From an uncultured Clostridia bacterium (GTDB lineage Bacteria > Bacillota > Clostridia > Christensenellales > Borkfalkiaceae), in NCBI GenBank assembly GCA_947625095.1, contig CANQMX010000002.1:122429-167115 (forward strand): a stretch of 44,687 nt of DNA. The letters run 5' to 3'. Shown piece by piece: positions 1-8,266 of this stretch; the stretch's first letter is position 1; each line of letters begins with the position of its first letter. A program made the translations under genes and the position numbers. The notes under the pieces were generated by a model. That model did not search any database, was not told the origin of the DNA, and saw only the letters and a list, made by a program, of their open reading frames with translations.

Positions 1-16
1 ATTCTGTTCTTTTCAT
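1..16 (-). CDS. 5' end of the next tail gene (partial)
   Basis: An ATG at 16-14 (minus) follows an AAGGAG ribosome binding site with about 9 nt spacing. It lies 21 nt past the stop of the tail-tube gene. Only the first five codons (Met-Lys-Arg-Thr-Glu) are inside the window. By position in related phages it could be a tail assembly chaperone, but nothing in the sequence shows this. Confidence 0.5.
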
Positions 17-37
17 TATTCGATTCTCCTTGTTTTT

Positions 38-451
38 TTACTCTTCCGTGAGTGTCCCTGCTCCCGTTTCAAGCGACCACTCTCTGTTGTTATCGGACTT
101 GCCATACACACGAGAGGGCTGTTTCGTGACCCAACACTCATCGGCAGAAAAGAGCATACCGCCCTTCAAATCCTTTACGAGTATGGGGAACGAGCCGTCT
201 CCGGTCTTTTTGTCTTTCCTGTATTGGGTTTGCAGGAAAACAGACGTTGCGGAATATTGCAGAAGCGACAACTTGATGGAATACTGCTCGCAGGGGTCTA
301 CCGAGCGAACGACCTCTCCATCACATCCGGTCTTGGAAGACACGCCGTCTCCCTTCTCTTCGATGGTTACAAAACTATCGTCTGCAAAACCGGTTACGAC
401 GTGGGTCCCAAGCGTAACGATAATTTCTCTGGGGTTATAGGTTTTTACCAT
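38..451 (-). CDS. Phage tail tube-type protein, DUF3277-like
   Basis: This 137-residue protein starts at ATG 451 behind AAAGGAGG. The opening (MVKTYNPREIIVTLG) and the later Ser-Ile-Lys-Leu-rich strand region fit DUF3277 proteins. These follow the DUF3383 sheath protein in several myoviruses and are taken to form the inner tail tube. It sits 15 nt downstream of the sheath gene. No membrane segment or signal peptide is visible. The call rests on family resemblance plus the sheath neighbour. Confidence 0.7.
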   Translation of the reverse strand: MVKTYNPREIIVTLGTHVVTGFADDSFVTIEEKGDGVSSKTGCDGEVVRSVDPCEQYSIKLSLLQYSATSVFLQTQYRKDKKTGDGSFPILVKDLKGGMLFSADECWVTKQPSRVYGKSDNNREWSLETGAGTLTEE

Positions 452-466
452 ATTTCTTTACCTCCT

Positions 467-1498
467 TTAAGATACGAGCGTACCCTTGATTTCTACGAGG
501 TGGATTGCGCCTGCGAGCCTTGCCGTGAACTTGCATCCGTTGAGATTTCTGGACGCCCTCTCTGCATCTGTGGTGCTTGCAATGGTGGGAACCGTTACGG
601 TGTAACCCTCGATGAGGTTTCCCTCCGCATCGCTTTCCGCCTCTGCCACAAGCCCATTGGTTTGAGCCTGTTTGAGGGACGCTATCATCTGGTTCTCGAT
701 GAGCGCAATTCCCTTCGAGGTGTAGGGAACTTTGGGGTTTTTAACGAAGAGGTTATAAACCCTATTCTGCATATCGCTTTGGAGCCACGCTTTGCCACGG
801 ATAACATCAATCCACTCTCCCGCAAGGGTTTTGCCGGGATAGGTAATGTTGGTCCCTGCGCACTCAACAAAATAGTTGAGTCCTGCCTCCTCAATCGTGT
901 CTCTCTCTGCTGACGTGAGCGTAGAGGGGCTTACAATGCTCAATGCCTTATACGCCCAAGTTTCCTCTCCCGCCTCGTAGGTGAAACACTTTGCCATAAC
1001 GGCTATGTGCATAAACGCATCGTTGCCGCTTATGTCTTTTGCGTACCATCCGTGGGTGTTGAAAAACGTACCCTCTATGGGACTCTTGGTCTTGTCTGTG
1101 GTAAAACCAAAGAGTTTTTCGTTTCCCTCCGCCCAAGTGGCCGCCTTTACATAGTCCGCTTCTTCGTAGCCAATCAGTGCGAACCCGTACCAACTGCCCG
1201 ACGCAAAAGCGTTATCGAGGATGTCCGTGATTTCCTCTTCTTCCTGTTGAACAGCGATTGCAATCGACGACGCACCGTTTCCAAAGGCAACAAGGGCCGC
1301 CTTGCAAACATCGCCATCTTCCTCATATCCCGCGCTCTTCAACTCTTCGGTGGATGCGTATTCTGCATACGCAGCAGCCTCGTCAGCACCCTTTTCCTTG
1401 CTTACGACAAGCAACAGTTTGTTGAAACTGTCGGCATTTGCCGCAGATTGGGCAATCGAGATGCTGACGTTTACAAGTTTGTCAATAATTCTCGACAT
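467..1498 (-). CDS. Contractile tail sheath protein, DUF3383 family
   Basis: This 343-residue protein resembles the DUF3383 sheath-like family. It opens with MSRIIDKLVNVSISIA, has a long acidic/Ala-rich middle, a YFVECAGTNITYPGKTL strand region and a C-terminal hydrophobic strand segment. A sheath implies a contractile tail and hence a myovirus-type particle. A strong AGGAGG precedes the ATG at 1498. Length is normal for the family. The neighbours, connector/terminator proteins upstream and a DUF3277 tube protein downstream, match the usual order of this tail type. Confidence 0.82.
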   Translation of the reverse strand: MSRIIDKLVNVSISIAQSAANADSFNKLLLVVSKEKGADEAAAYAEYASTEELKSAGYEEDGDVCKAALVAFGNGASSIAIAVQQEEEEITDILDNAFASGSWYGFALIGYEEADYVKAATWAEGNEKLFGFTTDKTKSPIEGTFFNTHGWYAKDISGNDAFMHIAVMAKCFTYEAGEETWAYKALSIVSPSTLTSAERDTIEEAGLNYFVECAGTNITYPGKTLAGEWIDVIRGKAWLQSDMQNRVYNLFVKNPKVPYTSKGIALIENQMIASLKQAQTNGLVAEAESDAEGNLIEGYTVTVPTIASTTDAERASRNLNGCKFTARLAGAIHLVEIKGTLVS

Positions 1499-1512
1499 TT
1501 TATATTGTCCTC

Positions 1513-2118
1513 CTAATCTGTTTCTTCAATGACTATCGTTGAGCCGTCTATATCATCAATAGCCTTGTCTGCCAACTCTTTTGTGCCACCGCCGCTGGCC
1601 GTCGGTTTCCAGTTCTCCCTCGAAATACCAGCCGCACCTTCCGTCGTAGCGGTAAAGGTAACGGTGTACTCTTGATAGGCCCTATACTCGTAGTTCGTAT
1701 CCACAACCTCCGAAACGTCTTGCGCCATACCCTCCGCATCCAAGAAGACGTCATACTTGTCTTGAAGTTCGTCTCCATACTCGGACCGCAAAAAGTTGTC
1801 AAAGTCCATAAGGTCATTGAGAGCAGTGTTGACGCTTACCTTACATTTGGTACCATCTCCCGACGTTACAGTCTTTGTTGCACCGTGAGTAAATAGTTGC
1901 ACCGTAAGTTGCGTTTTGACTGCGTAATAGCCAATAGGAACTCCGTTTTCGGTATTTGTGATTTGGTGTTTAGGCCGTTCAAAATTCCGTAATTTAAGGG
2001 TTATAAAGTCTCGTGAGGGCTTTACCAGTTTTTTCTGCTCTGCCCACACTATTGGTGTGTTTGGGAAGTATTCCGTGAATATGGCGGTTAAGACTTCTTT
2101 GAGTTCATCAATAGTCAT
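1513..2118 (-). CDS. Putative neck/tail terminator protein, LIC_12616-like
   Basis: The 201-residue product starts at ATG 2118, chosen because GGAGGAGG lies just upstream; an open frame continues to 2268 without a better site. The N-terminus (MTIDELKEVLTAIFTEYFP) and a core with a polar patch and beta strands resemble LIC_12616-type neck or tail-terminator proteins. These sit between the gp10-like connector and the sheath in similar phages. Its start overlaps the preceding gene by 11 nt. The acidic C-terminus with a Gly-rich linker (around residues 170-180) looks disordered. Function is inferred mainly from position. Confidence 0.55.
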   Translation of the reverse strand: MTIDELKEVLTAIFTEYFPNTPIVWAEQKKLVKPSRDFITLKLRNFERPKHQITNTENGVPIGYYAVKTQLTVQLFTHGATKTVTSGDGTKCKVSVNTALNDLMDFDNFLRSEYGDELQDKYDVFLDAEGMAQDVSEVVDTNYEYRAYQEYTVTFTATTEGAAGISRENWKPTASGGGTKELADKAIDDIDGSTIVIEETD

Positions 2119-2494
2119 CTTCTTCCACCTCCTCCGGTTCCGCTTCCTCGTACCCCGCTTCCGACACTCTAACGTACAGCGACTTCCAGTGCCGCAACGG
2201 AGTATGTTCATAGTACGACGAGGATACACACTCGTACCATTCCCCATCATAAAACAGTAGGTCGGCACGATAGCCCTGCTTAACGTCCGCTGTTTGTACT
2301 GGGAAATCCCCGTATGATTTTATAGTCTTTCCCGCACGGCCGCCTTCCGGAAGTTCACGGAGGTCCGTGTTTACCACCGGTTGAACGTCGAGCTTAACTT
2401 GTCTATCCGTGTAGGATGCAATGACTGCGTACCCATTTACCGTACTTTGCCGGGAGAATGTACGCAACGTGTAATCCAGTTTGAATATGTTCAT
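2108..2494 (-). CDS. Putative head-tail joining protein (unassigned)
   Basis: A 128-residue protein starts at ATG 2494, 9 nt after AAGGAG; the longer frame to 2557 has no ribosome binding site. Trp-Tyr and Ser-Tyr-Tyr patches sit in the second half (DGEWYECVSSSYYEHTPLRHW), a pattern seen in small beta-barrel head-closure/adaptor proteins. The last 12 residues are almost all acidic. It lies between the gp10-like protein and the neck/terminator candidate, so a connector role is likely. I cannot name a family with certainty. Confidence 0.5.
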   Translation of the reverse strand: MNIFKLDYTLRTFSRQSTVNGYAVIASYTDRQVKLDVQPVVNTDLRELPEGGRAGKTIKSYGDFPVQTADVKQGYRADLLFYDGEWYECVSSSYYEHTPLRHWKSLYVRVSEAGYEEAEPEEVEEDDY

Positions 2495-2498
2495 TACG

Positions 2499-2963
2499 CT
2501 ATTCTCCTTTTCTTGTAATAACGAAGTTGACCGACTGCCGCATTGTGCCTGTATCAATCAACGGCTTGTCAGACCCTTTGCGCTTTATGGTTGAGGGCGC
2601 ATTCGGCACAAAATCGCCTTCCACAATTTCTTTCTGCACGAGTCCTTTGACGTACACCCCGATTGACCGCATCATATTTTCGGCGTCGGTTCTGCCGCTT
2701 GCCAACAAGGTAAACTGCTGGTCGAGAAACCTGTTTATCTCATCTTTGTGTTTATCAACTGCGTCTCGCATAAAGGGGCGAGAGGGAGTTATGGATGTTC
2801 CGAGTTCGTTAAACAGTGCTATATCGCAGATGTCCGCTCCATCTTCCTCCGAGTTCTCGCCCTGCTGGAACCCAATCTTAACGTGTAGAGTTTTGAGTTT
2901 CTCTATCTCCGCAAAAAACCTTTTGCCTTCCGGCGTGAGCCTATCAACCGTGGGTCTTGCCAT
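2499..2963 (-). CDS. HK97 gp10-like / virion morphogenesis connector protein
   Basis: This 154-residue protein has the hallmark ending of gp10-like and virion-morphogenesis connectors: PLIDTGTMRQSVNFVI near the C-terminus. Before it is an amphipathic helix with a VKIGF strand and a PSRPFMRDAVD motif in the first half. Such proteins join head to tail in long-tailed phages. The start ATG 2963 follows AGGAG. The adjacent genes (DUF4054-like upstream, small joining protein downstream) are the expected partners. Confidence 0.72.
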   Translation of the reverse strand: MARPTVDRLTPEGKRFFAEIEKLKTLHVKIGFQQGENSEEDGADICDIALFNELGTSITPSRPFMRDAVDKHKDEINRFLDQQFTLLASGRTDAENMMRSIGVYVKGLVQKEIVEGDFVPNAPSTIKRKGSDKPLIDTGTMRQSVNFVITRKGE

Positions 2964-2964
2964 A

Positions 2965-3345
2965 TCAGTATTCTCCTGCCGAAATGATAGGAATGATGCG
3001 TGTCCGCCTAATCTGCAAGTATTGAAGTCCGTATGTGGTCAATGCGTACTCTGCATCAACAGACATATTGTTAGCCTGCGAAACAGAAAAGCCGATTGAC
3101 GCATCCCCTTCGTGGTAGTTGTTCACTCGGAGTGCGTCATCGACTTTGCCCATTGAATTGTCGCCCAGCCCAGACATCTTCATCTTGTGTGCTGTAAGAT
3201 ATGCTATGGCGTGGTCGTAGGATTTACCGAACCTCTTCTTGCTTATAAACGGCATTGCCAAGCCCATCCACTTGAAAACTTCTTCGTCGGCAACGGCTGC
3301 GAACTCCGTAGCAACCATTCGGAAAATTTCAAGCGCATTCTTCAT
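2965..3345 (-). CDS. DUF4054-like head-tail adaptor protein
   Basis: The start is set to ATG 3345, which follows AAGGGGG by about 6 nt, giving 126 residues. An upstream in-frame ATG at 3414 lies inside the preceding gene and lacks a site. The helix-rich sequence ends in a beta segment (YGLQYLQIRRTRIIPIISA). A central GLGDNSMGKV loop is typical of DUF4054-type adaptors that sit on the portal/neck ring. It is separated from the gp10-like gene by only 1 nt. Confidence comes from both sequence pattern and order. Confidence 0.65.
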   Translation of the reverse strand: MKNALEIFRMVATEFAAVADEEVFKWMGLAMPFISKKRFGKSYDHAIAYLTAHKMKMSGLGDNSMGKVDDALRVNNYHEGDASIGFSVSQANNMSVDAEYALTTYGLQYLQIRRTRIIPIISAGEY

Positions 3346-3355
3346 AGCGGCCCCC

Positions 3356-3607
3356 TTATTCGGAGGTCGTTTCGTTTGCGTCGGGGTTGTTTTCCGTAGT
3401 CTTTTCGTCGCCATCCGGTTTCTTGGACTTGCCCTGCTTGCTCGTGCTTGCGGGCTTCTTTTCGATTACTTCGATAAAGCCCATCCCCTTATAGGTTACG
3501 AGAATGGGGCTGGAATCAAACTCTTTACCCAATTCGCAGGTTGCGCCGGGCAAAACCGAAACGGTCCCGAAGCCGATAATCTTGTTCGACGTATTCTTGA
3601 TAGTCAT
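3356..3607 (-). CDS. Small phage structural-block protein of unknown function
   Basis: 83 residues, starting at ATG 3607 behind AAAAGGAGGG. The first 50 residues form a compact beta-type sequence (NKIIGFGTVSVLPGATC, then a VTYKGMGFIEV strand). The last 30 are a Lys/Glu/Pro/Thr-rich tail likely to be disordered. It lies directly after the major capsid gene. This would suit a head decoration or joining factor, but nothing identifies it. Confidence 0.55.
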   Translation of the reverse strand: MTIKNTSNKIIGFGTVSVLPGATCELGKEFDSSPILVTYKGMGFIEVIEKKPASTSKQGKSKKPDGDEKTTENNPDANETTSE

Positions 3608-3622
3608 TTTGAAACCCTCCTT

Positions 3623-4642
3623 TTACACGCCTACCGCAATGAGTGCGGAAAGCGGATAGTAGATGACGGCGCCTGCCGTTCTCGCCTCGCAAGGAATCTC
3701 GATTTCGAGGCCCTTTGCCTGCAAGGGATACTGATAGAACGGAAGCGGATGCTCGATTGTGAACTTCTTGGCGTCGTTCGTGAAGAGGAACGCAACGTTC
3801 TTGCCTTGTGCCGCATAGGGATTGACGTCGGTTGCATCGGCCTGCAATTCGGATGCCGCAACGATGTTCTTGATATAGGGAGCGTTCTCCTTCAAGAACT
3901 TCAAAACCGTATAGCCGGTGTTGGGAATCTGACGAGTGCTGATGTCGATAAACACATCCGAAGGAAGCACGAGCGTATCGGGACGCTCCACGTTCTTGGT
4001 GGTTCTCGCAACCTGCATCTGCATACCGTTGATGTCGGCAAGAATCTGCTCCGCCGTCTTGTCTTTCCAAGCGGTCTTGCTTCCGTCAACCGTTGCTACG
4101 GTGTAAAGCGGAATATCGTTGTTCTCCGAGAGAAGACCGATAAGCCCGTTGTCTTTGTCGCCCGCCCAAGCAATCTTGTTGAGCAGATAATCGACGGAGC
4201 GTCTTGCGGCCTCCGCCTTTCTCACATCAAGAGACTTGCCGGCCATACGGCTCGCTCTCATCTCCTGCACGGAATAACCGTAACTTGCGCCTACGGACTT
4301 GATATAAGCCGTGGTCGGCTTGCCCTTTGCATCGGCACGAGGAAGGTCGGTGGCGTAGTTGTTGATAATCTTCGCAAGGCCCACCTTGTCGTAACTGTAA
4401 TACGTTACGGTTTCTGCGCCTGGGTTTACCTCGCTGGAAATCGGGAACAACCCAAGGGCGGTAAATTCGGGATACTCGACGTCATATGACTGCGCCTTGA
4501 TGTAGTCGAGTTCCCTTGCAAAAAATACGGATGCGTCGTTGGCATCGTCGAACCTCATTGCCTTGTTTTCTACAAGGGACTGGGGAATCGTGGACATCAT
4601 AAGAGCATCGTAGTCCTGTTTGCTGTAAGTGTTCTTATCCAT
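3623..4642 (-). CDS. Major capsid protein, DUF2184 family
   Basis: A 339-residue protein with the features of DUF2184 capsids: an N-terminal arm, then a SYDKVGLAKIINNYATDLPRAD region. Next comes SYGYSVQEMRASRMAGKSLD, followed by a P-loop-like TLVLPSDVFIDI strand. The C-terminus is a beta-rich IPCEARTAGAVIYYPLSAL. DUF2184 proteins are HK97-fold capsid subunits of some myoviruses and siphoviruses. It is placed after the cement protein and protease, the normal head order. Start ATG 4642 has AAGGAGG upstream. Confidence 0.85.
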   Translation of the reverse strand: MDKNTYSKQDYDALMMSTIPQSLVENKAMRFDDANDASVFFARELDYIKAQSYDVEYPEFTALGLFPISSEVNPGAETVTYYSYDKVGLAKIINNYATDLPRADAKGKPTTAYIKSVGASYGYSVQEMRASRMAGKSLDVRKAEAARRSVDYLLNKIAWAGDKDNGLIGLLSENNDIPLYTVATVDGSKTAWKDKTAEQILADINGMQMQVARTTKNVERPDTLVLPSDVFIDISTRQIPNTGYTVLKFLKENAPYIKNIVAASELQADATDVNPYAAQGKNVAFLFTNDAKKFTIEHPLPFYQYPLQAKGLEIEIPCEARTAGAVIYYPLSALIAVGV

Positions 4643-4660
4643 ATTTGATTTCCTCCTTCT

Positions 4661-5341
4661 TTAATCCGAAAGTTCAGTGATTTTTGCACGGTCAGTAGAG
4701 GACAACATACCATCCACTCCCGTCGCAGAAACAGGGAGGTCCGCCTCAGTTGACGTTCCTTTGTTGCCGGTGAGTTTTACTTTACCTTCTGCTATGGACA
4801 AGGTAAGGGTTTCCTTCTCTGCCGGAGAAGCGCTGCCTGCCGCGTCGTTTACTTTATCGACGTAGATATAAACAGGCGCAACATCTCCGGTTCCTTTCTC
4901 TCCGAGGAAGTAGCCGTTGACTTTAACGGTGCTGCCTTCTCCATCTGCGTTGGTGAAGTATCCTGCCTTCTCGCCGCTAACGGTAAGGTAAAGCGCCTCG
5001 CCGTATTTGGGGGTGATGCTGTCAACGATGCGGACGTAAATCCGACCGTTCTTGCACACGCCTACGGACTTGCCGTGTCTGATTGCGACGTTGCCGTCCA
5101 TATCCATCTCTTCGGAATGGCTGTTGACAACGACACCCTCGAAGTTCTCCTTCTTGCTTCCCTCGGTGGGGAGTTTGACGTTGACTCCGGGATTGGACCC
5201 GTCAACTACGCCGAGACCGAACAAAACCTTGCCGCTCTCTTCCTCGTTGTTGCGAGTGTCTACGACGTGGTTGGTGAGGTCATAGAAGCCACCTGCTACA
5301 CCGTGAGGGGTGTTAAAATTGTAACTGGTTTGAGCGCTCAT
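4661..5341 (-). CDS. Head structural cement protein (Gp24/DUF2190-like)
   Basis: 226 residues, start ATG 5341 overlapping the protease stop by ATGA. The first ~150 residues are beta-rich with repeated Gly turns (GLGVVDGSNPGVNVKLPTEG; VAIRHGKSVGVCKNGRIYVR; GEALYLTVSG). This is the pattern of phage cement proteins that stabilise the capsid. The last ~60 residues resemble a short beta repeat found at the base of fibres (LTLSIAEGKVKLTGNKGTST...), ending in an acidic helix. Its place between protease and capsid supports the call. Confidence 0.68.
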   Translation of the reverse strand: MSAQTSYNFNTPHGVAGGFYDLTNHVVDTRNNEEESGKVLFGLGVVDGSNPGVNVKLPTEGSKKENFEGVVVNSHSEEMDMDGNVAIRHGKSVGVCKNGRIYVRIVDSITPKYGEALYLTVSGEKAGYFTNADGEGSTVKVNGYFLGEKGTGDVAPVYIYVDKVNDAAGSASPAEKETLTLSIAEGKVKLTGNKGTSTEADLPVSATGVDGMLSSTDRAKITELSD

Positions 5342-6711
5342 TTCTTAATACCTCCGTTTTTCTGTTTTTCAATCATTTTTGCTCTTGCCTGTTCAGCGGC
5401 GGAAGCAACGGGCTTGTTGAGGTCCGCCGTATCCTTGTTGAACATCTGCTTTCTCTGGCTGTTGGTGCCGGAGAGTTTCGATTTGACGCCCTGCTTTACG
5501 AGGTCGTAGAGAGCGTCGATGTATGCGTCGGATTTTCCGTCCAATCTGATATTGGGGTAAACCGACCCGATGATGGTCTTTCTGCCATCTCTTACAGACA
5601 TTTCCTCCAAACCGTCGAGGTTGAGTTTGTCTGCAAGCCTTATCACGTCAAGTTTACTTGCGACGATGCGGTCAATCTCTTTCGAGTCGAGGTTGAGGCT
5701 GCCCGACTTATCCTCGGAACTGTCTTCCTTTACCGTACCGCCCTCGCAACCTTCTCCGTCCAGACAAGCGGTTGTTCCGTCTACCACGGGTCCGTTTGCG
5801 TCGGTAAAGTCATTCTTGGCTTTCAACTTGTCGATTACGTCCAGCAGTGCGCCGAGGTCCTCATCCTGTTGGCGGATGATTTCGGTTGCGGCTTCCATAG
5901 ATTCCGGTGCTTGTTCGGCGTCACGACGGTCACGACGGTCTTTAACGCTCTGAACAACATCTTCGTCTTCATTGGGCTGCTGAACAACTGCCGCAGGCTC
6001 TTCGCCGCCATCTACGACGGCAGCGGGTTCTGTTGCGCATCCATCGTCCGTGTTTCCCGAAGCCGCTGCGTTCTTTCTTTCGATGTATTCTGCAATGGCT
6101 TTTTCGAGTTCTTCGGGCGACAAACCGCTGTCAGTTTTGATGTCTTCCATTTTTGGTCCTCCTGTTAAAATTTCTTTTCCGTCTATATTAAGACGAGCAT
6201 TTTCTCCGGCTCTCGCCGCTGATACTAACGCCAAATGGTTGATTCGGATGTTTCGTTGGATTGCATCATAAGGCTGTCCATCCCACGTTCCGGGCGTCTC
6301 GTCAAGGGTCAAATCGTAGCCGAGCGATAGTTCTCGCAAACCACAGTTTTTCATCTTGTCTGTGTCGTGAATAACGATTTTGACTCTGACGTTGTTTCCG
6401 TCTTTGTAGGCTTTCGAGAGTATCGTACCTATGATTTCATCTTCCACATTGTCTTTTGTCACAACTCCTGCGTTGTGCGTTACAATAATTGGCTTGCCCT
6501 CATAGGACTCCAAACTCTCGGCGGCGAAGACTTCCTCTGGCAACCTCAACTCACGCCTTACCGAACCATCTGGGTTCATATACTCGAATATCCCAACCGT
6601 CGTGACTACCGGGTGGTCTATTAAGAAACCTTCTTCGGTGTAGTACGTTTCGTCAACTTTGATGTTATCGAAGCGCAATACACGGTTTAACTTTGGAACT
6701 TGCTCACTCAT
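5338..6711 (-). CDS. Head maturation protease with scaffold-like tail, DUF2213 family
   Basis: The 457-residue protein has a DUF2213 protease domain over about residues 1-190. The pattern includes IIVTHNAGVVT, the LRELSLGYDLTLDE strand with a candidate catalytic Ser, and RNIRINHLALVSAARAGENA with a candidate His. Residues ~195-330 are low-complexity and acidic. The rest is helical (LADKLNLDGLEEMSVRDG), consistent with an assembly scaffold removed by self-cleavage. This protease-scaffold fusion is common in DUF2184-capsid phages. The start ATG 6711 (AAGGAGG) overlaps the preceding small gene by 8 nt. Confidence 0.78.
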   Translation of the reverse strand: MSEQVPKLNRVLRFDNIKVDETYYTEEGFLIDHPVVTTVGIFEYMNPDGSVRRELRLPEEVFAAESLESYEGKPIIVTHNAGVVTKDNVEDEIIGTILSKAYKDGNNVRVKIVIHDTDKMKNCGLRELSLGYDLTLDETPGTWDGQPYDAIQRNIRINHLALVSAARAGENARLNIDGKEILTGGPKMEDIKTDSGLSPEELEKAIAEYIERKNAAASGNTDDGCATEPAAVVDGGEEPAAVVQQPNEDEDVVQSVKDRRDRRDAEQAPESMEAATEIIRQQDEDLGALLDVIDKLKAKNDFTDANGPVVDGTTACLDGEGCEGGTVKEDSSEDKSGSLNLDSKEIDRIVASKLDVIRLADKLNLDGLEEMSVRDGRKTIIGSVYPNIRLDGKSDAYIDALYDLVKQGVKSKLSGTNSQRKQMFNKDTADLNKPVASAAEQARAKMIEKQKNGGIKK

Positions 6712-6940
6712 CGTTTACCTCCTTGTTGTCTTTGCTTTGGAAGAAGCATCCGACCAGCGACAAGACCAACTTTTGTAAATGCTCAACATTGTCCATAGCC
6801 ATATTTTCGAGCAAGGCAACTGTCTCAACCGACTTTTCGTGGCCCGACTTAATGATTGCTCCGTTGCTCGTCATAGAGTCTTTGACTGATTGAGCCTCTG
6901 CTTGTATCCTGTTGCATAACTGAATGACTAACTCGTTCAC
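6704..6940 (-). CDS. Small helical protein of unknown function in head block
   Basis: 78 residues with a GTG start at 6940, chosen because AAGGAGG lies 8-9 nt upstream. The sequence is nearly all amphipathic helix with a hydrophobic stretch near residues 58-67. It overlaps the protease start by 8 nt, so the two are probably translationally coupled. No family recognised. Confidence 0.5.
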   Translation of the reverse strand: MNELVIQLCNRIQAEAQSVKDSMTSNGAIIKSGHEKSVETVALLENMAMDNVEHLQKLVLSLVGCFFQSKDNKEVNDE

Positions 6941-6955
6941 TTGCTATACCTCCTT

Positions 6956-7870
6956 TTATTTGAACTTCATACTTACCGGCAAATCGAGGCTTTCGAGGTC
7001 GAAAACGGGCAGAGCCACGCACCTGCACCGATAATCTTCTCCGGGATGCGCTCTTCTGCCCGTGCTTTCGTCCACTACCGGTGGGTCGTCCCACCTGTGT
7101 ATCGTGCCGTTAAGTTTTCTGTGAGAATCTCTCACTCTTTGGTCTCCCGATGTACTCCACTCGTATTCCTTTACGCCGCACTCCGTTTGCTGTTGCTTTG
7201 TGATTGCGGCGTTTAGTTTCGCCATCTGGTCTACTGCGTAAAATCTCGCCTTGCTGCGAGACACATTGAAACGCTCCTGCATATCCCTTACTATGTCTCT
7301 ATTGGACTTGCCGCTTAAATAACTCTGTTCTACCACCTGCTGCATTTCCGAAAGGGTGTCTTCCGGAAGCGATTGGATAAGTCCTACGTTCGTGTCCGTC
7401 CATTGCTGTAATTGCTCTCTGTAAAACTCTCCGGAGTAGTAGTCGTCGAGCAGGTCGATGCCGAGCGTTTTCTTAACTTCCCTCTTCCACTCGCCAATGG
7501 AGAGTTTCTTCGTGAGTTCGCCCATCTTGCTGATTCTCTTTTGAAGCCCGAAGACTTGCTCTTTTGCGTGAAACTCATCTCCTATCTTGCGGAAGGCGTT
7601 TTTGATGTAGTTCAAAAAATCGTCTTTCCTGTCGTCCAGCCTAAACATTGATTTGGAGCCTTTGTGATTCGTAGGAACGTCAAAGAGTTCTCCGATGTAT
7701 GTTTGAATGATAGGAATTAAAATCTCGTAATAGGCGTCTATAATGCGCTTATACTCTCGTTCGAGATTTTCTTTGTAACGTGCCTTCACCTTGCTTTTGA
7801 GAGTGCTATGACCCTTGAACCTTTTTCGCACCATTTCTCGCAGTGCCGCTCTTTCTGACGCATCGTTCAT
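6956..7870 (-). CDS. Minor head protein, Mu gpF-like (phage_Mu_F domain)
   Basis: 304 residues; start taken as ATG 7870 with AGAGG upstream, two codons inside an open frame that begins at TTG 7876. The C-terminal ~110 residues carry the Mu gpF signature: RFYAVDQMAKLNAAITKQQ, then WSTSGDQRVRDSHRKLNG. A HPGEDYRCRCVALPVF ending carries the conserved Cys pair. The N-terminal part is a long helical region. Such proteins are minor capsid components encoded next to the portal, here separated by a 64-residue gene. No toxin or ADP-ribosyltransferase cargo domain is fused. Confidence 0.85.
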   Translation of the reverse strand: MNDASERAALREMVRKRFKGHSTLKSKVKARYKENLEREYKRIIDAYYEILIPIIQTYIGELFDVPTNHKGSKSMFRLDDRKDDFLNYIKNAFRKIGDEFHAKEQVFGLQKRISKMGELTKKLSIGEWKREVKKTLGIDLLDDYYSGEFYREQLQQWTDTNVGLIQSLPEDTLSEMQQVVEQSYLSGKSNRDIVRDMQERFNVSRSKARFYAVDQMAKLNAAITKQQQTECGVKEYEWSTSGDQRVRDSHRKLNGTIHRWDDPPVVDESTGRRAHPGEDYRCRCVALPVFDLESLDLPVSMKFK

Positions 7871-7872
7871 AA

Positions 7873-8067
7873 TCAATCATCCTCTCGCAGTTTAGATTTA
7901 CCAAACTTATCGACGTAGAAGGTCTGCTGCCAGCCACGATATTTGTCTCTTTCGACTACATCTTTATGACAGCGTTTGTTACATCTTTTTTTCGAGCGGG
8001 CGCATATACAAACAGTCTTGCCGTCTTTGTAGTCAATGAAGACTTTAATCATCTCTTTGCTTTGCAT
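7873..8067 (-). CDS. Small Cys-rich protein between portal and gpF-like genes
   Basis: 64 residues behind an excellent AAAGGAGG at ATG 8067. Residues 18-34 contain CICARSKKRCNKRCHKD: four Cys and a His within about 17 residues, suggesting metal binding. The rest is basic with an acidic end. It ends 3 nt before the gpF-like ATG. The family is unknown; a zinc-binding head or regulatory protein is only a guess. Confidence 0.55.
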   Translation of the reverse strand: MQSKEMIKVFIDYKDGKTVCICARSKKRCNKRCHKDVVERDKYRGWQQTFYVDKFGKSKLREDD

Positions 8068-8266
8068 ATTACCTCCTTTCGATATTGGAACAGCAAAATA
8101 AAATGCCCGCCGCCAAATTGCGCAGGCATATATTTACTTTACTCTCTTTTACTATACTGTACTTTCCTTTACTTTACTTTAAGCGTTTTTGCGTACAATA
8201 TTGCACGGTGAGCGGTATTTCTGATTCGGAAATAACGGTTTACCTGCACTTTGCGGCGGCAAATGA
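8068..8266. other. Intergenic region in the late operon with a short-repeat tract
   Basis: A 199-nt non-coding gap between the portal and the Cys-rich gene. It contains the pyrimidine tract described at 8133-8180. A small stem (TATTTC/GAAATA) lies near 8217-8233. An imperfect inverted repeat pairs 8105-8128 with 8241-8260 (GCCGCC / GGCGGC cores). No open frame with a ribosome binding site was found. A processing or attenuation role is possible but unproven. Confidence 0.4.
8133..8180. repeat. Degenerate TTTACT / AGTAAA short repeat tract
   Basis: About eight near-copies of TTTACT (AGTAAA on the minus, coding strand) occur in 48 nt. The sequence TTTACTTTAC stands at both ends. The transcript of this tract is purine-rich and lacks G-C structure. 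It is compositionally unlike its surroundings. Confidence 0.55.
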
